A stretch of DNA of 64,000 nucleotides from Actinosynnema sp040640215 (GTDB taxonomy: Bacteria > Actinomycetota > Actinomycetes > Mycobacteriales > Pseudonocardiaceae). This document shows, piece after piece, positions 23,438 through 34,200 of the stretch (position 1 is the stretch's first letter; each line of letters begins with the position of its first letter). The translations under genes were made by a program, and so were the position numbers. The stretch covers positions 372,001-436,000 of the forward strand of contig NZ_JBFABG010000002.1 of assembly GCF_040640215.1 (NCBI RefSeq), written 5' to 3'. Below the pieces are notes generated by a model. It did no database searches, had not been told where the DNA came from, and saw only the letters and a list, made by a program, of their open reading frames with translations.

Positions 23438-26212
23438 TCAGGGGGTGGGTGCCTCCTGGTTCGCGACCTCGACCAGGACACCGTCGGCCAGCATGTCCTC
23501 CACGGACTTCGGCATCAGGTAGGCGGTGCCGCCGCCGGGCTGCTCGAACCACGGGACGGCCACGCCGGTCAGCGCCTCCACCGGGCGGCGCAGGCGGTAG
23601 ACCCGGTAGGGGCGGTTGATCCAGGACGGGACGAGCGAGCGCTCCGCGAACGGGGTGCCCGCCGCGTAGACCAGGTTGCCGCTGCCGTCGCCGAAGCGGT
23701 CGACCTCCAGGCCCACCGGGAGTTCGACCACCTTCTTGTGGCGGAACAGGGTGAGCGGCGGCTCGCCGTTCATCGGGGTGATCGGCCAGCTCCGGGTCTT
23801 GGGCGGTTCCGGGCGGTCCGGCGGGGCCGACCGGCGGTCGTCGCGGAAGCCGTTGACCGCCGGGGGGCGCTGGTCCTCGCGGAAGCCCTCGGCGGCCGGG
23901 CGGGCCTGCTGGTCCTCGCGGAAACCGTTGTTGACCGGCGGGTGCGGGGGCTCCTCGCGGAAGCCCTCGACCGGCGGGCGGTGCTGGTCGTCGCGGAAGC
24001 CCTCGGCCGGCGGGCGCGGCGGCTGCGGGGTGCGCGGCGGCAGCCGGCGCGGGGTGCGGCGGCCGGTGAGGACCAGCTTGCCGATCAGGTAGGCGGCGGC
24101 GTCGTCGACCCGCTCGAAGCGGACCGGGTTGGTGGGGCCGTGGTCGAACCACGCCACCTCCCAGTCCTGGCCCTCGGTGCGCAGCACCCACGTGCGGTCG
24201 GCCGGGTCGCCGAAGCGGTACGCGGCGGGCGGCACGTCGAGCTCGTCCAGCGCCCGGCGGACACCGGTCAGCTCGCGCTCCTCGTCCTCGGTGACCTGCC
24301 TCGGCTCGACCGGCTCCGGCTCCGGCTCCGGCTCGTGATCGTGGTCGTGGTCCGCATGAGCGTGCTCGACGTGAGCGTGCTCCGCTTGAGCGTGCCCGGC
24401 GTGAGAGTGCTCAGGGTGGGCGTGCTCAGGGTGAGAGTGCTCCGCGTGGTCGTCCTCGGCGTGGACATCCTCGACGCGGGCGTGCTCGGCGTGAGCGTGC
24501 TCGTGGTCGGTGTGGTCGTCCTCGTCGTAGTGGTCGTCCGCGAACTGCGAGCGTTCCTGCGGCTGGTCCTCGAACCGGGGGCGGTCGTCGAACTGCGACC
24601 GGTCCTCGAAGCGCGGCTGCTCGTCGAACTGCGCCCGCTCTTCGAACTGGGTGCGGTCCTCGAAGCGGGGCTGGTCGGCGAACTGCGTCGAGCGGTCGAA
24701 CTCGGGCTGCTCGGGGAACAGCTCCTCGTGGCCGCCCTCGAACCCGGCGGTCCGCTCGTCCACGGCGGCGGTGCCGGGCTCGGCCACCGGCACGTCCGCC
24801 AAATCCGGGTCGTCCTCGGACGGCTCCTCCACGACCGGACCGCCGGCGGCCGGCGCGGCCTCGCGCTCGGGCTCCTCGTCCGCGAACGGGCTCCACGTCT
24901 GCGTGTCGCCCTGCCGGGCTTCCCCCGATTCCCGGTCGTACGTCGTGACCGGCGCGAACAGGTCCATGCCGTCCACGTAGTCCGCGCGCCGGTACCGGTC
25001 GTCGATGACCGGGCCGTCCTCCTCGAACCGCACCCGGTACGGCGGGCCCTCCTGGGCGTACTCCACCACGTCCGGCTTGAGCCCGGCCAGGTTCGCGGTC
25101 TCCTCCACGGCGGTGGGCGCGTCGGCCTGGTCGCGGTCGTCGGCGAGCAGCTCCGGCAGCGGGGCGGCGACCGTCGCGCCCACCTCGACCGGCTTCTCCT
25201 GCTCCGCGAACGCCGGTTCGTCGTACCGCTGCCCGTCGTACTCCCGGTCCTCGAAGTCCCGGTCGGCACCGTCGAACGCCCGCGCCCCGAACTCCGCGCC
25301 CGCGTAGGCCGGGGCGTCGAACGCCTCGGGCTCCGGCTCCGGGAGCTCGGCCACCGGCACCGCCGTGTCCTCGGGCGCGGCGGGCGCGCCCAGGTTCGCG
25401 GCGGCGGCGACCCGGGCGTCCTCGGACACCTCGGGCAGCTCGTAGTCGTTGGCCCTGGCCCGCTCCACCAGTTCCGCTTCCGGCGGCACGCCGTACTCGC
25501 GCAGGTAGTAGCCCACGGCGGCGGGCCAGATCCAGTGCCCGTCGGTCTGGAACGCCACCGGCACCACGGCCGGCGCGTCCGGGTTCAGCACGTCCGCGTC
25601 GAACCCCCGGCCGACCACCGCGACCGGTGCGCCGTCCAGGTAGTCCAGCAGCAGGTCGCGGTCGGCCTCCGGCACGGGCGGCCGGTTCACCGAGGGCCGG
25701 CCGCCGGGGCCCGCGCCGTCGAACACCCGGGCCGTGCGGAACCCGCGCGGCTGCTGCTGAGGGGGTGCCGGCGGCGCGACGACCTGGGCCACCCGGCGAC
25801 GCAGCCAGTCCGGCACGTTCTCGTCCGTGCGCGGGAAGAACCGCATCTCGTCCACGTACGCCTGCGGCGGCGGCGGCGTCTGCCACGTGGGTTCGGCGCG
25901 GTCGAAGTCCAGGTTGTAGCTGGACGGGTGGTCGAGCTGGTAGCGGGCGTTGGACCAGCTACCGCGGCCCTCCCGGTACATGCCCCCGCGCAGGCGCGCG
26001 AACAGCGCCGCCACGTCCTGCGGCGGGGACCAGACGCGCATGGTGCCGTCGGCGGAGCGCACCTCGGCGACGAGTTCGGCGTACCGACCGGTCGCCCGGT
26101 ACTCCGCCGTCACGTGCCGCCAGTCTTCCGGGGCGGCGCGCATCAGCGACAGGCCGATCTGCTTGACCAGCGCGTCCTGCTCGGTCGGGTTCAACGGCTT
26201 CGGCTCGGACAC
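23438..26212 (-). CDS. YezG-like / TNT-like fusion protein with His- and acid-rich insert
   Basis: About 924 residues. Residues 1-135 form a YezG-like immunity domain (AAPEDWRHVTAEYRATGRYA, DENVPDWLRRRV). A TDGHWIWPAAVGYYLREYGV domain follows, then a long acidic spacer with FEDRxQF repeats. About 75 residues at roughly 560-640 are rich in His, Glu and Asp. Next come a WEVAWFDHG domain, five GFRDDQ-type repeats and a C-terminal TNT-like domain (VDRFGDGSGNLVYAAG). The TNT catalytic His is Arg (PYRVYR) and the Gln is Ala (GGGTAY), so NAD cleavage is unlikely. GTG 26212 is preferred (GGGGGAAG upstream); ATG 26221 is possible. Confidence 0.8.
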   Translation of the reverse strand: MSEPKPLNPTEQDALVKQIGLSLMRAAPEDWRHVTAEYRATGRYAELVAEVRSADGTMRVWSPPQDVAALFARLRGGMYREGRGSWSNARYQLDHPSSYNLDFDRAEPTWQTPPPPQAYVDEMRFFPRTDENVPDWLRRRVAQVVAPPAPPQQQPRGFRTARVFDGAGPGGRPSVNRPPVPEADRDLLLDYLDGAPVAVVGRGFDADVLNPDAPAVVPVAFQTDGHWIWPAAVGYYLREYGVPPEAELVERARANDYELPEVSEDARVAAAANLGAPAAPEDTAVPVAELPEPEPEAFDAPAYAGAEFGARAFDGADRDFEDREYDGQRYDEPAFAEQEKPVEVGATVAAPLPELLADDRDQADAPTAVEETANLAGLKPDVVEYAQEGPPYRVRFEEDGPVIDDRYRRADYVDGMDLFAPVTTYDRESGEARQGDTQTWSPFADEEPEREAAPAAGGPVVEEPSEDDPDLADVPVAEPGTAAVDERTAGFEGGHEELFPEQPEFDRSTQFADQPRFEDRTQFEERAQFDEQPRFEDRSQFDDRPRFEDQPQERSQFADDHYDEDDHTDHEHAHAEHARVEDVHAEDDHAEHSHPEHAHPEHSHAGHAQAEHAHVEHAHADHDHDHEPEPEPEPVEPRQVTEDEERELTGVRRALDELDVPPAAYRFGDPADRTWVLRTEGQDWEVAWFDHGPTNPVRFERVDDAAAYLIGKLVLTGRRTPRRLPPRTPQPPRPPAEGFRDDQHRPPVEGFREEPPHPPVNNGFREDQQARPAAEGFREDQRPPAVNGFRDDRRSAPPDRPEPPKTRSWPITPMNGEPPLTLFRHKKVVELPVGLEVDRFGDGSGNLVYAAGTPFAERSLVPSWINRPYRVYRLRRPVEALTGVAVPWFEQPGGGTAYLMPKSVEDMLADGVLVEVANQEAPTP

Positions 26213-26295
26213 GTGCAACATCTTCCCCCGCGACTCCCCGTGCCCGCACGTGACCCCGCTGCGCCGAACGGACGAACCACGCGGCGCGACCGGAA

Positions 26296-27804
26296 TCAGA
26301 CCTTCGGTGTCGGCGGCTCGGCACCCGCTTCCGCCACCTCCACCAGGCTGCCATCGGCCAGCAGGTCGCGCACGGCCTGGGCGAGGAAGTACCCGGTCCC
26401 GCCGCCGACCTGCCCGAACCACGGCACCGCCACGCCCTTGAGCGCGGGCACCGGCTTCTGCACCCGATACACGTGGTAGCGACGATTCAGCCAATCAGGT
26501 GGCAGCGATCGGTTGCCGTACATGGTCCCGGCCGCGTACACGAGGTTGCCGGTCTCCGCGCCGAACCGGTCCAGCTCGGTGCCCGGCGGCACCACCACGG
26601 CCTCCCGGTCGCGGAACAGCGACAGCGGCGGCTCGTCGGCCATCGGCTGGATGTCGGCCACCGGCCGCACCGCCGGCACCTGGCCGCCGGACCGGGCCGC
26701 GTCCAGGTCGTCGCGCCACAGGAGCTGGGCGAGGAGGGCCTTGGCCGCGTCCACGGCGTGCTCGTAGACCCTCGGGTGGCCGTGCGGGCCCCGGTTCGCG
26801 TCCCAGAACTGGACCTGCCAGCCGACCGGACCGGGCGCGGGCTCCAGCACCAGGGCGTCCGGCTTCGGTTCCACGATGCCGTACTCGCCCTCGCCGACGC
26901 CGTAGTGGTCGAGGCGGGCCTTCAGGTGGTCCAGCGCCCGCTGGTCCGCGTCCGTGATCACCCGGGGGGTGTGCTCCGGCAGCGGCGCGCCCGCGACCTG
27001 GCCGGTGGCGACCGCCGTGGCGGCGCTCTCGGCGGCCGGGTCGACCGGCGGCACCGCGTAGCCGTTGTCCCGGATGTGCTGCACGAGCTGCGGCACCGGG
27101 GCGATGTGGTGGTGGCGCAGGTAGTAGGCGACGCCACCGGGCCACACCCACGCGCCGTCGGTGTGGAACGACATGGGCACGGCGGGCGTCGCGTCCGGCT
27201 TGAACGCGTCCGCGCCGTACGACCGGGCGGCCAGCACCAGCGGTGCGCCCTCCAGGTACGCGAGCAGGTCGTCGAGCTCCTGCGGGTGCACGGCCGGCCG
27301 GTCGTGCGTGGGCACGCCCTCGGCGTCCACGCCGTCGAACAGCGGCGCGGCGATCAGCTCGGACGTGGGCGCGGCCGGGGCACCGGCGAGGTGGGCGCGC
27401 AGCCAGTCCGGCGGGTTCTCGCGCGGGTGCAGCTCCAGTTCCTCCGCGTAGGCGGCGGCGGGCGGCGGGGACGTCCAGGTGGGCTCGTGGTCCCGGTTGA
27501 ACTCCACCGAGTACGTGTCCGGGTGCACCAGGTGGAACTTCAGCGAGAACCAGGTGCCCCGGTCCGGGCGCGCCATGCCCTCGCGGAGCTGGAGCAGGAA
27601 CGGCAGCGCCTCGTCCGGGAGCTGCCACGGGAATGAGCCGCCGAACATGGTCAGCCCGGACGTCTCGGCCTCCACGTACCGGCCGACCACCCGGAAGTCC
27701 ACGAAGAGCTGCTCCCAGTCGCCGGGCAGCCGCTGCACGAGCAGCGTGGTGACCGAGCCGAGGATCGCGTTCTGGTCCTCGACGTTCAACTGCGGCGCGG
27801 TCAT
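26296..27804 (-). CDS. YezG-like / TNT-like fusion protein
   Basis: A 502-residue paralogue of the next protein with the same domain order and no low-complexity insert. YezG-like domain: LPGDWEQLFVDFRVVGRYVE to ENPPDWLRAHL. The TDGAWVWPGGVAYYLRHHH domain and a WQVQFWDANRG domain follow. The C-terminal TNT-like domain is ELDRFGAETGNLVYAAGTMY then RYHVYRVQKP. The conserved His of YHVY is kept, but the catalytic Gln is Gly (GGGTGY). ATG at 27804 overlaps the upstream stop (ATGA). It is probably a catalytically dead decoy or immunity factor; an atypical toxin is the alternative. Confidence 0.82.
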   Translation of the reverse strand: MTAPQLNVEDQNAILGSVTTLLVQRLPGDWEQLFVDFRVVGRYVEAETSGLTMFGGSFPWQLPDEALPFLLQLREGMARPDRGTWFSLKFHLVHPDTYSVEFNRDHEPTWTSPPPAAAYAEELELHPRENPPDWLRAHLAGAPAAPTSELIAAPLFDGVDAEGVPTHDRPAVHPQELDDLLAYLEGAPLVLAARSYGADAFKPDATPAVPMSFHTDGAWVWPGGVAYYLRHHHIAPVPQLVQHIRDNGYAVPPVDPAAESAATAVATGQVAGAPLPEHTPRVITDADQRALDHLKARLDHYGVGEGEYGIVEPKPDALVLEPAPGPVGWQVQFWDANRGPHGHPRVYEHAVDAAKALLAQLLWRDDLDAARSGGQVPAVRPVADIQPMADEPPLSLFRDREAVVVPPGTELDRFGAETGNLVYAAGTMYGNRSLPPDWLNRRYHVYRVQKPVPALKGVAVPWFGQVGGGTGYFLAQAVRDLLADGSLVEVAEAGAEPPTPKV

Positions 27805-28271
27805 GCGTTCTGCTCCTCGGTAGCGGCCTCGGCCAGCTTCGCCCGCAGCCAGTCCGGGACGAAGCCCTCGTCGCGGGGGAAGACCAGCAGGTCACGGGCG
27901 AAGTCCTCGGCCGGGACCGGCGGCTCGAACCGCGGGTCGTGGTCGAAGTTGTAGGTGATGTCGATCCGCACCGGTGCGTTGACCACGCACCGGCAGGAGA
28001 ACCACGCGCCGCGCCCCGGCTGGTACAGCACCTGGCGCATCTCCTGGAACGCCCGCGTCAGCTCCTCCGGCGGCAGCACCTCCGGCGTCGACCCGTCCGG
28101 CCGGTACACCGTCAGCGCCAGGTCCTGCACCGCGACCGTCATCTTCACCAGCAGGTCGATGCGCCGGAAGTCCTCGGGAGCGGCGGTCAGCAGCAGGCCG
28201 CCGATGCGCTGGAGCAGCTCGTCGTGCCGCTGCTCAGAACTCGGCGGGCCAGAGGGCTGCGTTGTGCTCAT
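27801..28271 (-). CDS. YezG-like immunity protein
   Basis: A 156-residue stand-alone version of the N-terminal domain shared with the two downstream fusions: LLLTAAPEDFRRIDLLVKMT, RGAWFSCRCVVNAPVRIDIT and EGFVPDWLRAKLAE. The pattern matches the YezG/DUF600 immunity family, which protects Bacillus against the LXG nuclease toxin YeeF. Here it follows a large toxin ending in a nuclease-like domain, so it is the likely cognate immunity protein. ATG at 28271 has AGGAG 8 nt upstream and overlaps the toxin's 3' end by 38 bp. Confidence 0.75.
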   Translation of the reverse strand: MSTTQPSGPPSSEQRHDELLQRIGGLLLTAAPEDFRRIDLLVKMTVAVQDLALTVYRPDGSTPEVLPPEELTRAFQEMRQVLYQPGRGAWFSCRCVVNAPVRIDITYNFDHDPRFEPPVPAEDFARDLLVFPRDEGFVPDWLRAKLAEAATEEQNA

Positions 28272-31200
28272 TCGGGTAGCTCCTGACGTAGATCTCGGTC
28301 GTGCCGTCGGCGAGCGTCACACGCCACCGGGTCTGGTACGTGTGCGGGTGGCGCTGGAGCGGGTCGCGCAGGGCGAAGGTGTCGATGATCTCGACCGTAC
28401 CGCCGGCCTTGATGAACTTCGACCGGTCCCGTTCCATCCGGTGCCAGGTCTCGGCGGAGGCGAACGCCGGCCGGCCGTTGCCCTGGTTCTGGTCGCGCTG
28501 CTGGCTGGACTGGTTCGCCGCCTCGGCCGGGAAGCCCAGCTCGTTGCCCTGGTGGTGGCCGCCGTCGGACAGCTTCTTCCCGTTGCCGTCGACCTCGCCG
28601 TGGTTGCCCACCTCGATCTGGGCGCTGCCGTCCCGGCGGATCGCGCCGCCCGAGGAGATGTCCGGCCGGCCGGTGGTGGCGACGGTCTCGCCGTCGCCGT
28701 TGGTCCGGCCCCGCCACATGCCGTGGTCGGCGGTCAGCGTGGCGTTGGGCAGCGGCAGGTTCAGGTCCGGGCTGAACGGGCGGAACGTGTGCAGGTGCGA
28801 CACCGCGCCGCCGTCGCCGGTCTGGAACGTGCCGTAGCCCTGCTTCTGGTGGTCGTCGAGGGTGAACCGGGTGTTCGGCGGCAGGTCCGGGCGGGCCGAG
28901 AACGGGCTCGCGTTGGTGAACGGCGCGGTCACCGCCGCGACCTGGGCGGGCGTCCAGTGCGCCGGGATGCCGCCGACGACCTGCACCGAGTGCTGGTACT
29001 CGCCGTCGACCCTGGTCCGCTGCGCCTGGAGCCGGACCTCGCCGCCGGCGGGCGCGGGCCAGGTCCGCGCGGGCTGCTCGGCGCGGCCGAGCCCGTAGAA
29101 GCCGTCGGAGGTGATGTGCGCGCCCGCCGGGGCCTGGGTGATCTCGGTGTTGACCCGGCTGCGCTGGCCCGAGTGGGTCTCCTCGAACACCACGTGCCCG
29201 GCGTCGTCGGTGATGAACCGGCCGCGCCGCTGGCCGTGCTCGTCGGTGACGGTGAACTCGGTGTTCGCGTCGTGCACCTGGCCGGGCCGGCTGAACGGCT
29301 CGCCCTGCCCCAGGTCGCCCACCGACCGCTGGTGGCGGGCCTCCGGCGCGGTGCCGTCCACCGCGTTCTGCGGGTGGCCGGCCGCGTCGGTGGTGAACTC
29401 CTGGTGCAGCGGGCCTCGGTCGATGTTGTAGTTCGCGCCGCCGACCGGGTGCGTGACCTCGGGGTTGCGGGTGTCGCCGAGGTGGTCCGGTGCGGCGATC
29501 CACTTCGGCCGGCCGTCCGCGTCGGTCTGCACCGTGCCGCGGTAGTCGCCGGCCGTGTCGTAGACCTCCAGCCGGGTGTCCGGCGGCAGGTCCGCGCGGG
29601 CGGTGAACGCCTCCCCCGGCCTCGGGGCCAGCGGGTGGCCCCGGTCGACCACGACGCGGCCGTTCGCCGGGGTCGGCGGCGTCTCGACGAGCACGGTCCG
29701 CTGGATCGGGACCTCCCGGCCACCGACCCTGATCGTGTCGCCGGTGGTCTGCCGGGTGCCGTCGGCGTTGGCCACGAACGCGTCCTGCCGGTGGCCGGTC
29801 TCCACGCGGTAGTGGGCGTCCGGCGCGGGGTGCCGGACCTCCGGGTTGTCGCCGTGCCGGGTGTTCGGCGCGATCGCGTCGACGTGGACCCCGCCGTCCG
29901 CGTCGACGTGCACGACCGTGCGGACCTCGCCGTGCGGGTCCCGCACCTCGATGCGGGTGTCGCGGGGCAGCTCGCGGCCGTCGAACAGCGACTGGTCCGC
30001 GCCCAGCCGCACGGTCTCGCGGTGCCGCGTCTCCGGCTCCTGCCACGGGGTCTGCACCTGCGGTTCGACGTCCTGCCGACCGCGGTGCGCCTGGTCGTCG
30101 GTCACCAGGTCGCCCTTCGGCTCGTGGCCGGGCGGCATGCCGTGCTCGCCGGCCGGCGCGCTGGTGCCGTCCGGGTCGAACGTGTGCCAGCCGCCGTCCG
30201 GCGGGATCCTCGGGCCGCCGGTTCCGGTCGGCGAGCTCGCGTAGAGGTTGCCGTGCCGGTCGGACCAGGCCAGGGTGTCCGGCGCGGTCACCGGCTGACC
30301 GGTCTCCCGGGCCACGTAGGAGGCCAGGCTGTCCGCGCCGCCCGCGCCCGCGTCGCAGCCGACGAACGTGATCGGCCGGTTCGCGAGGTCCGGGTGGTTG
30401 TCGATCAGGTCGACCAGCTCGGCCCGCGTGTAGTGGGTGTCGCCGATCCGGACGCCGTCGCCGTCGGTGTGGACGTCGAGCAGCGCGTGCCCGTCCGTGC
30501 CCGGGATGCGGCCGGACAGGTCGCGCAACCGGTCCTCGGTGTGCAGGGCCACGCCCGCGTCCGTGACCTGGCTGTTCCGGATCGCCTGGTCGACCCGCTG
30601 GGACACCTCGCCCAGCGGGACCGGACCCTGGTGGGAGACCGGGCCGAGGTCCGGGTTCGGGGTGTGCGACGCCGGGCCGTCGGCCGGGGTGTAGTCGTCG
30701 AACGCACCGCGCCGGGCGTCCGCGACGGTCGCCGCGTCGGGGCGCAGGACGTTGCCGTCGCGGTCGAACGTGCCGAAGTCCGGGGCGAGCACGCGGCCGT
30801 CCGCCGGGGGCACGTCCACCTCGTGCAGCACGCCCAGGTCGAGCAGGCGTTGCACGCTCATCTGACCGGTGGCGGGGTCGATCAGCGACGGGTCCACGAC
30901 GGGCTGGAGCTGGCGCGCGCCGCCGGGCTGGTCGAACGCCGGGGCGACCTGCGCGAGCTCGACGGTGAGCGGGGCGTCCAGGACGTAGACGTGGTAGCCC
31001 TTGCCCAGGCTGTCGGGGAGGATCGCGCGCTCCCCGAAGCCGTACGGCCGACCGTCCGGGCGCAGCGGCGAGAGGAAGTCGCCGTTCGGGCTGCCGAACC
31101 GGTCCAGGACCGTGCCGGCGGGGAGTTCCACGACCACGCGGGGACCGTCCGCGCCCTGGTTCACGGGCCACGCGATCGAGCCGTCCGGGTGGGAGTGGGC

Positions 31201-34200
31201 GTCGATGAACGGCTGGTAGCTGCCGTGCGGGCCGTAGGGCTGGTAGGTCGGCTCGATGATCGCGGCGGCGCGCTGGTCGTAGGTGCCGACCTCGCGGTCC
31301 GCCGGGCCGGTGCTGTCGTGGACGGAGTGGAACGGGCCGTCGTGGGAGAAGCCCGGCACGACACCGGCCGGGTTGCCCCAGACCCCCTTGTGCGGGAACG
31401 GGTCCGTGGCGGGGGCCGGGGTGGTGGCGGGGGCCGGGTCGGTGTCGGCGGGCCACTCGTGGCTGGAGGCGGGCGAATGCTCGTCACCGGGCGCGCCGAC
31501 CGTGTCCGGGGTGGGGCTGTCGGGGTTGGAGCTGTCCGGGGTGGCGTCGGGGGTGGGGCTGTCCGGTGCCGTGGCCTGGGTGTCGGTTGCCGGGGTGTCG
31601 GTGACCGGGGACGTTTCGGGCGTCGGGGCCGGGCGGTCGGTGGTCGGCGTGGTGTCGGTCGGAGGCGTGTCGGTGCCGCGCGAGGCGGGGGCTTCCGGGC
31701 CGCGCGAAGCCGGCGAGTCGGTGCCGCGCGAGGCGGGTGCGTCGGTGCGCGGGGCGGTGCCCAGGTCTGCGCGCGGGGTCGTCGGGGCGGACCCCGGCGC
31801 GGGGCGCTGTGCCGGTGCGGAGGCGTCGGGGCGGGCCGGTGGCGCGCCCGCGCCGGGCTGCGGAGGTGCGCCCGCACCCGGCTGGGGACCGGTGGGGCCG
31901 AAGCCGCCCGGCTGGGGACCGAAACCACCGGGCTGGGGACCGAACCCCCCGGCGGGCGGTCCGGACGGGCCGCGCTGTTCGGGCATGACCGGCGCGCTGT
32001 GCTGCGGCGCGGGGCCGGTCTCGCGGAACGGCTGGACCGGCGCTCCGGTCATCGAGCTGGCGCTGACCGCGTCCGTGCCGTGCACGGTCTGGTCGTGGCC
32101 GCCGGGGTTCGGGTCCGAGAAGAAGCCGGACGACGTCGGCGCGGAAGGTCCGCGCCCACCGCCACCGCCTGCCCCGCCACCTGCGGGAGGAGGCGCGAAG
32201 CCGGCACCACCGGCCATGGGCGCACCCATGCCGGCCGCCGAGCCCACACCCGGACCGGCCGGAGCCGGACCGGACGTACCCGGCCCACCGGGCACGGGAC
32301 CGCCGGCCGCCCCGCCTGCGGGAGGAGCCAGCGGAGCCACGCCGCTGGTCGGAGCCGCCCCGGGAGTCGGACCACCGGTGATACCGGGAACCGGACCGGT
32401 ACCAGGCACCGAGCCACCAGGCACCGGGCCACCAGGCACCGAGCCACCGGGAACCGGGCCGGCACCGGGCACCGCGCCGCCGGGAGTGGTGGGGATGCCA
32501 GGGGTCGCGGGAGCGCCGGGAACCTGTCCGCCGGGAGTGGCACCGCCTGGCGCGCCGGGGGTTGTCCCGCCGGGTGCCGGAGTCGTGCCACCCGGAGTCG
32601 AGCCTCCGGGAGTCGTGCTCAGGCCCGAACCGCCGGGAGTGCTGTGGCCGGGGGTGGAGCCGGGGTTGAACGACGAGCCTCCGGGCACGCCCGTGCCGCC
32701 GGGCAGTCCGCCCGGGAGTCCGCCGGGAACGCGTCCCCCGGCCGTACTGCCAGGAGACGTGCCCGGAGCCGTGCCGTGCGCCGTGCTGCCCGGCGCGCCG
32801 GGGGTCGCGCCGCCGGGGGTCGCGCCGAGGCCCGGACCGCCGGGGGTGAGGTGCGGGGTCGCGCCGGGAACACCTGCGGCACCGGGGAGGCGGGGCGTGC
32901 CGCCGGGCGCACCACCACCAGGAGCGGCACCTCCGGGAGCGGCACCTCCGGGCGTCGCGCCGGCGGGGGTGGGGCCGCCGGCTCCCAGGCGGTTGCTGAT
33001 CGAGGGTGTGCCGCCGGTGCCGGGCGCGGTGGGCAGGGAACCGCCGCCGGGGCGGGAGATCGGGGCGGTCGCCGGCGCTCCGGAGAAGCCGGCCGGGGTG
33101 GACGTGCCGCCGGGGGCGGGTGCGGTGTCGCCGCCGATCCTGGGCGGTGCGCCCACCGTCGCCGCCGGCGCGGGCGGGGCCGTCACGGACGACGCGGTCG
33201 TCGAGTCGCCGCCGGCGGGGCGGTTCAGGCCGTCGCGGTTCACGGTCGGGCCGCCCGGCGTGCCACCGGGTGCGCCGCCGGGGGTCGGTGCGCCGCCGGG
33301 GGTGGCCGAGGGGTTGCCGATCGTGGGCGGCGGGGACACCGGGCCCAGGTCGGGCGGGCCGCCCGGACCGCCGGGCTGCACCCTCGGCGCTTCCACGGTG
33401 ATGCCATCCTTGGCACCGCCGATCCCGCCCGAGACCGCACCGGCCGACGCGCCCATCAGCACGTCGCGGGCGCTGATGTCCTGGCCCAGCACGGCGGCGG
33501 TGCCGACCGTGGACACCGCGCCCTCGACCGCGCCGCGCGTCGCCCCGGCCGCCACCTGGCCGGGCAGGCCGCCGCCCTCGAACTTGAGCCCGCCGGACAC
33601 GCCGCCGACCAGGCCGGAGACCGCGCCGGACACGGCGGCCTCGCCGGTCTTGCCCCAGTCCCAGTTCTCGCGGTCGCCGTTGAGCACCTGGATGCCCTGG
33701 ATGGCCGCGTCGATGCCGACCGAGATCGCGACCTCCTTGAGGATCGCGAGGATGAGCTGGCGGAAGGTGAACTGCACGATCAGGCGGGTCGCCTGCTGGG
33801 CGATGGGGATGCCCGCCGTGGTCGCGCCGAACGTGCCGAACGCGGCGGCGACGAGGGCGGCGATCTCGATGGCCAGCGCGATCAGCGACGCGATGATCGA
33901 GAGCTTGGTGTACTCGACTTCGAGCGCGGTGTTGTCGCAGCTCTCCGCGAGCTGCTCGCAGATCTTCTGCAACTTCGGGAGGTAGGACTCGTCGCCGTCG
34001 GCGAACTTCTTCCAGTACTCCTCGAACCGCTGGACGGCTTCGCCGGTCTGGCTGCCCATCACCGTCGACGCCGCGCCGTTCGCCTCGTCGATCACCGACT
34101 TCACGCCCTGTGCGGCGGTGCGGTAGGCGTCGGCCATGCGCCGCAACGCCGTCTCGTCACCCTCCGGCCAGCTCTGCCCGACCACGATCGGGAAGAGCCA

